Positions 5,807 through 9,122 of a stretch of 9,122 nucleotides of DNA are shown here, in pieces. Location: the NCBI GenBank assembly GCA_937974135.1, contig CALJIH010000208.1:1-9122 (forward strand), written 5' to 3'. Both the position numbers and the translations under genes were made by a program. The notes under the pieces are model-generated. The model did no database searches. It was given only the letters and a program-made list of their open reading frames with translations, and was not told the DNA's origin. Numbering within the stretch: the stretch's first letter is position 1; every line of letters begins with the position of its first letter. The stretch is from an uncultured Cocleimonas sp. (GTDB taxonomy: Bacteria; Pseudomonadota; Gammaproteobacteria; Thiotrichales; Thiotrichaceae).

Positions 5807-6958
5807 ATGGCAGTCATAACAGACATTGAAGATATGAAACAATTGTTTAAAAAACGCGTACCTAAAATGTTTCATGATTATGCTAACTCTGGCTCATGGA
5901 CTGAGAGTACCTATCGTGCTAATGAGGAAGATTTTCAAAAAATCAAACTAAGACAGCGTATCGCTGTGGATATGACAAATCGTACGCTTGCATCAAAAAT
6001 GGTTGGGCAAGAAGTCAGTATGCCTGTAGCGATTGCTCCAACGGGTTTAACAGGAATGATGCATGCAGATGGTGAAATGTTGGGCGCACAAGCAGCTGAG
6101 GAAATGGGCATTCCTTTTACCTTATCTACAATGAGTGTATGTTCAATTGAGGATGTAGCAAGCGTTACGACTAAACCTTTTTGGTTTCAACTCTATGTAA
6201 TGAAAGATAAAGACTATATTGAAAGATTAATTGAACGAGCTAAAGTTGCTAAATGTTCTGCTTTAGTACTGACTTTTGATTTACAAATATTAGGACAACG
6301 CCACAAGGATATAAAAAACGGTCTATCTGTTCCCCCTAAAATAACGCCTAAACAGGTCTGGGAAATGGCTATTAAACCACGTTGGTGTATGAAGATGCTT
6401 GGAACACACCGTAGAAGCTTTCGTAATATAGAAGGCCATGTTGAATCTGCGACTGACATGACATCTTTAAGTGAATGGATCCAAGATCAATTTGATCCAA
6501 AACTTTCTTGGGACGACATTGAGTGGGTAAAGAAGAAATGGGGAGGCCCATTAATATTAAAAGGAATTTTAGACGTTGAAGATGCCAAGATTGCTGCAAA
6601 GAGTGGAGCTGATGCCATTATTGTTTCCAATCATGGTGGTCGTCAATTAGATGGTGCTCGATCATCAATATCAATTTTGCCTGAAATTGTAGACGCTGTT
6701 GGAGATCAAATAGAAATTCATATGGATGGAGGTATTCGTTCAGGGCAAGATGTATTGAAAGCAATAGCACTTGGAGCTAAAGGCGTTTATATCGGTAGGC
6801 CCTTTCTTTATGGATTAGGTGCAATGGGTAAAGAGGGTGTTCAATTATCTCTAGAAATAATTCGAAAAGAATTAGATATAACCATGGCGCTTTGTGGAGA
6901 AAAAGATCTGAAAAAAATTAATAGAAGTCATCTATATTTTGAGAATCCTAAATATTAA
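5807..6958 (+). CDS. lldD: FMN-dependent L-lactate (alpha-hydroxy acid) dehydrogenase
   Basis: This 383-residue protein would oxidise L-lactate to pyruvate with FMN, passing electrons to the respiratory chain at the inner membrane. Similarity to E. coli LldD (396 aa) runs end to end: FHDYANSGS (22-30), LRQRI (48-52), MPVAIAPTGLTGM (72-84), GIPFTLSTMSVCSIE (101-115), WFQLYV (126-131), LKGILDVEDA (251-260), SNHGGRQLDG (274-283) and GRPFLYGL (330-337). The catalytic base is H276, one residue off H275 in E. coli. Other FMN or substrate residues seen are Y25, Y130, K252, R279, D307 and R331. FDLQILGQRHKD (157-168) differs from the E. coli segment and resembles alpha-hydroxy-acid dehydrogenases of other proteobacteria, so a related substrate is possible. 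The gene stands alone, divergent from the MerR gene, without lldP or lldR beside it, and is followed by a CrbS-like kinase. Confidence 0.9.
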   Translation: MAVITDIEDMKQLFKKRVPKMFHDYANSGSWTESTYRANEEDFQKIKLRQRIAVDMTNRTLASKMVGQEVSMPVAIAPTGLTGMMHADGEMLGAQAAEEMGIPFTLSTMSVCSIEDVASVTTKPFWFQLYVMKDKDYIERLIERAKVAKCSALVLTFDLQILGQRHKDIKNGLSVPPKITPKQVWEMAIKPRWCMKMLGTHRRSFRNIEGHVESATDMTSLSEWIQDQFDPKLSWDDIEWVKKKWGGPLILKGILDVEDAKIAAKSGADAIIVSNHGGRQLDGARSSISILPEIVDAVGDQIEIHMDGGIRSGQDVLKAIALGAKGVYIGRPFLYGLGAMGKEGVQLSLEIIRKELDITMALCGEKDLKKINRSHLYFENPKY

Positions 6959-6987
6959 TTTTTTGTGTTAGGGCTTAGTCACTGACC

Positions 6988-7016
6988 TTTACAAAAGCTA
7001 CAACCTACTTTTAAAT
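6988..7016 (+). promoter_or_regulatory. Candidate promoter of the CrbS-like kinase gene
   Basis: TTTACA (6988-6993) and TTAAAT (7011-7016) are 17 bp apart in the 105-bp gap after lldD. The match to sigma70 is moderate. No convincing terminator for lldD is visible in the gap, so read-through from lldD is also possible. Confidence 0.3.
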
Positions 7017-7063
7017 TAATATGCACCATAGATAAGTATTAATAATATGACGGAAGGCACTTA

Positions 7064-9122
7064 ATGATAAGTACCAATTTTGTTGCACTAATCGGTTTCA
7101 CTTATATTTTTATATTGTTCTTGATCGCATATTTTGGTGATCGTGACTCGTTAAAAGCGGGAAAGCTTTATAAAGGAAACTATGTATACGCACTCTCGCT
7201 TGCTGTTTACTGTTCATCATGGACATTTTATGGTGCAGTAGGCACAGCAGCAGTTGATGGTTTAGATTATCTAGCAATCTATCTTGGACCTTGTTTAGTA
7301 TTCTTATTTGGTTATCCTGTCGTTCGCCGTATCATTATGATATGCAAGCAAAATAATATTACTTCTATCTCAGATTTTTTATCCAGTCGGTACGGAAAAA
7401 GCAGGCGCATTGCTACATTGGTTACATTATTAGCAGTAGCTGGTTCTCTCCCTTATATCGCACTACAACTCAAAGCAGTTTCTAGCTCTTATTTTATAAT
7501 GAGTGGTTCTCCCAATAATCTAAATAGTGATAGTTTTTTTGCAGATAATATAGCCCTAATTGTTGCTGCAGGCCTTGTCGTTTTCACTATCCTTTTTGGT
7601 ACACGGCACTTAGACACTACTGAGCATCACAAAGGAATTACGCTAGCTATCGCATTTGAATCCATCGTTAAGTTGGTAGCAATTTTAGCCGTTGGTTACT
7701 TCGCGGTTTACTTATTGTTTGATGAAGGTACTTACACCGTATTTGGTGACTATTTTGATAGGCAACAATCACTAACCGAAACTGGACAAGGTGGTTCAAC
7801 AATAGCTAGTTTTACCACCAAGCTATTATTGAGTATGGCTGCTATTATTTTATTGCCTCGTCAATTTCAGGTGACCGTTGTGGAAGCAAGAGACCATACT
7901 CAGTTCAAGACTGCGATGTGGGTAATGCCAATCTATCTTGTATTAACGAGCATTATCGTTATACCAATTGCGTTGTCGGGCATGGTGTTATTACCAAATT
8001 TGCAGGAGGATTTTTACGTCCTATCCCTACCCATTACAGGTGGCAATACTACACTTGGGCTTCTAGCTTTTATTGGCGGCTTATCCGCAGCAACTGGCAT
8101 GGTAATCGTTGCATCTATTAGCTTGAGCACGATGATTTGTAACGACTTAATCATGCCATTTTTGATAAAGCGCAAAGGAATAGAGTTTTTAAAGAGAGAA
8201 AGGTTAGACAACTTAATTTTGTTGATCCGAAGAGCTGCTATCTTTGTACTAATGCTCGGGGCATACGGATACTTCAGATTAATTGACAGTAATCAGCAAT
8301 TGGCAAATATAGGGTTAGTCTCATTTGCAGCTATTGCACAATTATTACCCGCAACTTTGTTTGCATTATTTTGGCGAAGAGCGCATAGCAAAGGAGTTTT
8401 TTGGGGTTTGATTGGAGGTTCTTTTGTATGGACATACACACTTTTATTGCCAACTATTTTACCAGATTGGGCAACTGATACTTTTTTTGGCAACTCTATA
8501 TTTCATCCGCAAAAACTCTTCGGTTTTAACTTCGAAAACTCTCTGACACATGGAGTGATCTGGAGCTTGGGTGTGAATATTATCCTATTAATATTTTTTA
8601 GTTTCCGAGAATCACAACCGGTAATTGAAAAACTGCAAGCGAGTCGTTTTTTCTTTGTAAGCGATCAAGAAGAAGAGTCTAAAACATCTAATGCCTTGGG
8701 CAAAAATTATGAAGTAAGTCCAGATGAGTTAGCTATCGTTGCGGAAAGAATTATTGGTGTGAGAAGTTGTCGCGCTTTATTCTTCCAATATGAGCAGCGA
8801 AGTGGTTTAGACTTATCAAAGCAAACACAAGCTGATCTAGGTTTAATTTCAGCTGTACAAACTGCAATAGCAGGGGTTATTGGAACGACATCAGCTCAAC
8901 GAGTTATTTCAGATGCTTTGCTTGGTGATGAAGTTTTCTTAGGTGAGTTGACCCACTTGGTGGATGAGACAACAAGCGTCTTACAATTCAATCGTAATTT
9001 ATTGCAAACAACACTTGAAAATATTACTAACGGAATAGCGGTAGTTGATAAAAATTTAAATTTAGTCATTTGGAATGATAATTACCTTAAAATGTTTGGC
9101 TACCCTGAAAGCTTATTTTATA
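7064..9122 (+). CDS. crbS: CrbS/MxtR-like sensor kinase: symporter, STAC-like and PAS domains (runs off right edge)
   Basis: The frame is open from ATG 7064 to the window end (686 codons), with no stop. The RBS is GGAAGG at 7052-7057. Residues about 1-530 form a sodium:solute symporter (SLC5-like) domain with about a dozen membrane helices: CSSWTFYGAVGTAA (from about 50), LPRQFQVTVVEARDH (from about 264), GGLSAATGMVIVAS (from about 337) and LPATLFALFWRRA. A STAC-like soluble linker follows (about 546-640; SPDELAIVAERIIG, QTAIAGVIGTTSAQRVIS). From about 645 a PAS domain begins (LENITNGIAVVDKNLNLVIW). The kinase, and any receiver domain, lie beyond the edge. This order is that of CrbS/MxtR, which in Vibrio and Pseudomonas acts with CrbR/ErdR to control acetyl-CoA synthetase and acetate use. 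CbrA has a similar front end but a different role. Placement after lldD fits a role in small carboxylate metabolism. Confidence 0.85.
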   Translation, partial: MISTNFVALIGFTYIFILFLIAYFGDRDSLKAGKLYKGNYVYALSLAVYCSSWTFYGAVGTAAVDGLDYLAIYLGPCLVFLFGYPVVRRIIMICKQNNITSISDFLSSRYGKSRRIATLVTLLAVAGSLPYIALQLKAVSSSYFIMSGSPNNLNSDSFFADNIALIVAAGLVVFTILFGTRHLDTTEHHKGITLAIAFESIVKLVAILAVGYFAVYLLFDEGTYTVFGDYFDRQQSLTETGQGGSTIASFTTKLLLSMAAIILLPRQFQVTVVEARDHTQFKTAMWVMPIYLVLTSIIVIPIALSGMVLLPNLQEDFYVLSLPITGGNTTLGLLAFIGGLSAATGMVIVASISLSTMICNDLIMPFLIKRKGIEFLKRERLDNLILLIRRAAIFVLMLGAYGYFRLIDSNQQLANIGLVSFAAIAQLLPATLFALFWRRAHSKGVFWGLIGGSFVWTYTLLLPTILPDWATDTFFGNSIFHPQKLFGFNFENSLTHGVIWSLGVNIILLIFFSFRESQPVIEKLQASRFFFVSDQEEESKTSNALGKNYEVSPDELAIVAERIIGVRSCRALFFQYEQRSGLDLSKQTQADLGLISAVQTAIAGVIGTTSAQRVISDALLGDEVFLGELTHLVDETTSVLQFNRNLLQTTLENITNGIAVVDKNLNLVIWNDNYLKMFGYPESLFY

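Noticed and set aside
6963..6984. CRP-like site TGTGT...TCACT upstream of the CrbS-like gene
   Set aside because: The half-sites are 10 bp apart, whereas CRP sites need 6, and both half-sites have mismatches.
7918..8493. Short reading frames on both strands within this stretch
   Set aside because: They lie inside the long open frame of the CrbS-like kinase, have no family motifs, and are shadows of it.

Overview
This is a low-GC (roughly 35-40%) chromosomal stretch, most likely from a free-living, probably marine gammaproteobacterium. The main reasons are a CpxR-type response regulator with its kinase, an E. coli-like LldD, and a symporter-fused sensor kinase of the CrbS/MxtR type. I cannot name the genus. 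I saw no RNA genes, CRISPR arrays, insertion sequences or phage genes.

Layout. (1) 1-1165, minus strand: a CpxRA-like envelope-stress two-component system, with the regulator gene first and the kinase gene running off the left edge. (2) 1355-2815, plus strand: a DNA photolyase, divergent from cpxR. (3) 2864-5622, minus strand: a compact set read as MerR-family regulator with a degenerate cobalamin-binding-type domain, then a zinc-ribbon Nudix hydrolase, then a protein joining an FKBP/SlyD-like N-terminal half to a methyltransferase-like C-terminal half. The last two genes overlap as TAATG. The set converges on the photolyase gene. (4) 5807-6958, plus strand: an FMN-dependent L-lactate (alpha-hydroxy acid) dehydrogenase, divergent from the MerR gene. 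(5) 7064 to the right edge, plus strand: the first 686 codons of a CrbS/MxtR-like kinase (sodium:solute symporter domain, STAC-like linker, start of a PAS domain).

How the genes may work together. The regulator, Nudix and methyltransferase genes look like one transcription unit. The MerR protein has the architecture of the LitR/CarH light-responsive regulators, and a photolyase lies next door, so a light or photo-oxidative stress module is a reasonable hypothesis. However, two of the three W-x9-E-H residues that line the cobalamin in CarH are replaced, so it may not sense light through B12. The region between the MerR and lactate dehydrogenase genes carries two dyads with AAACT half-sites, one of them inside a lactate dehydrogenase promoter with a 19-bp spacer typical of MerR targets. 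The regulator may therefore also control lactate oxidation. Lactate dehydrogenase followed by a CrbS-like kinase suggests that the right-hand side concerns small carboxylate use.

The most unusual item is the SlyD-like/methyltransferase fusion at 2864-4033 and its operon. All gaps between genes are under 200 bases.
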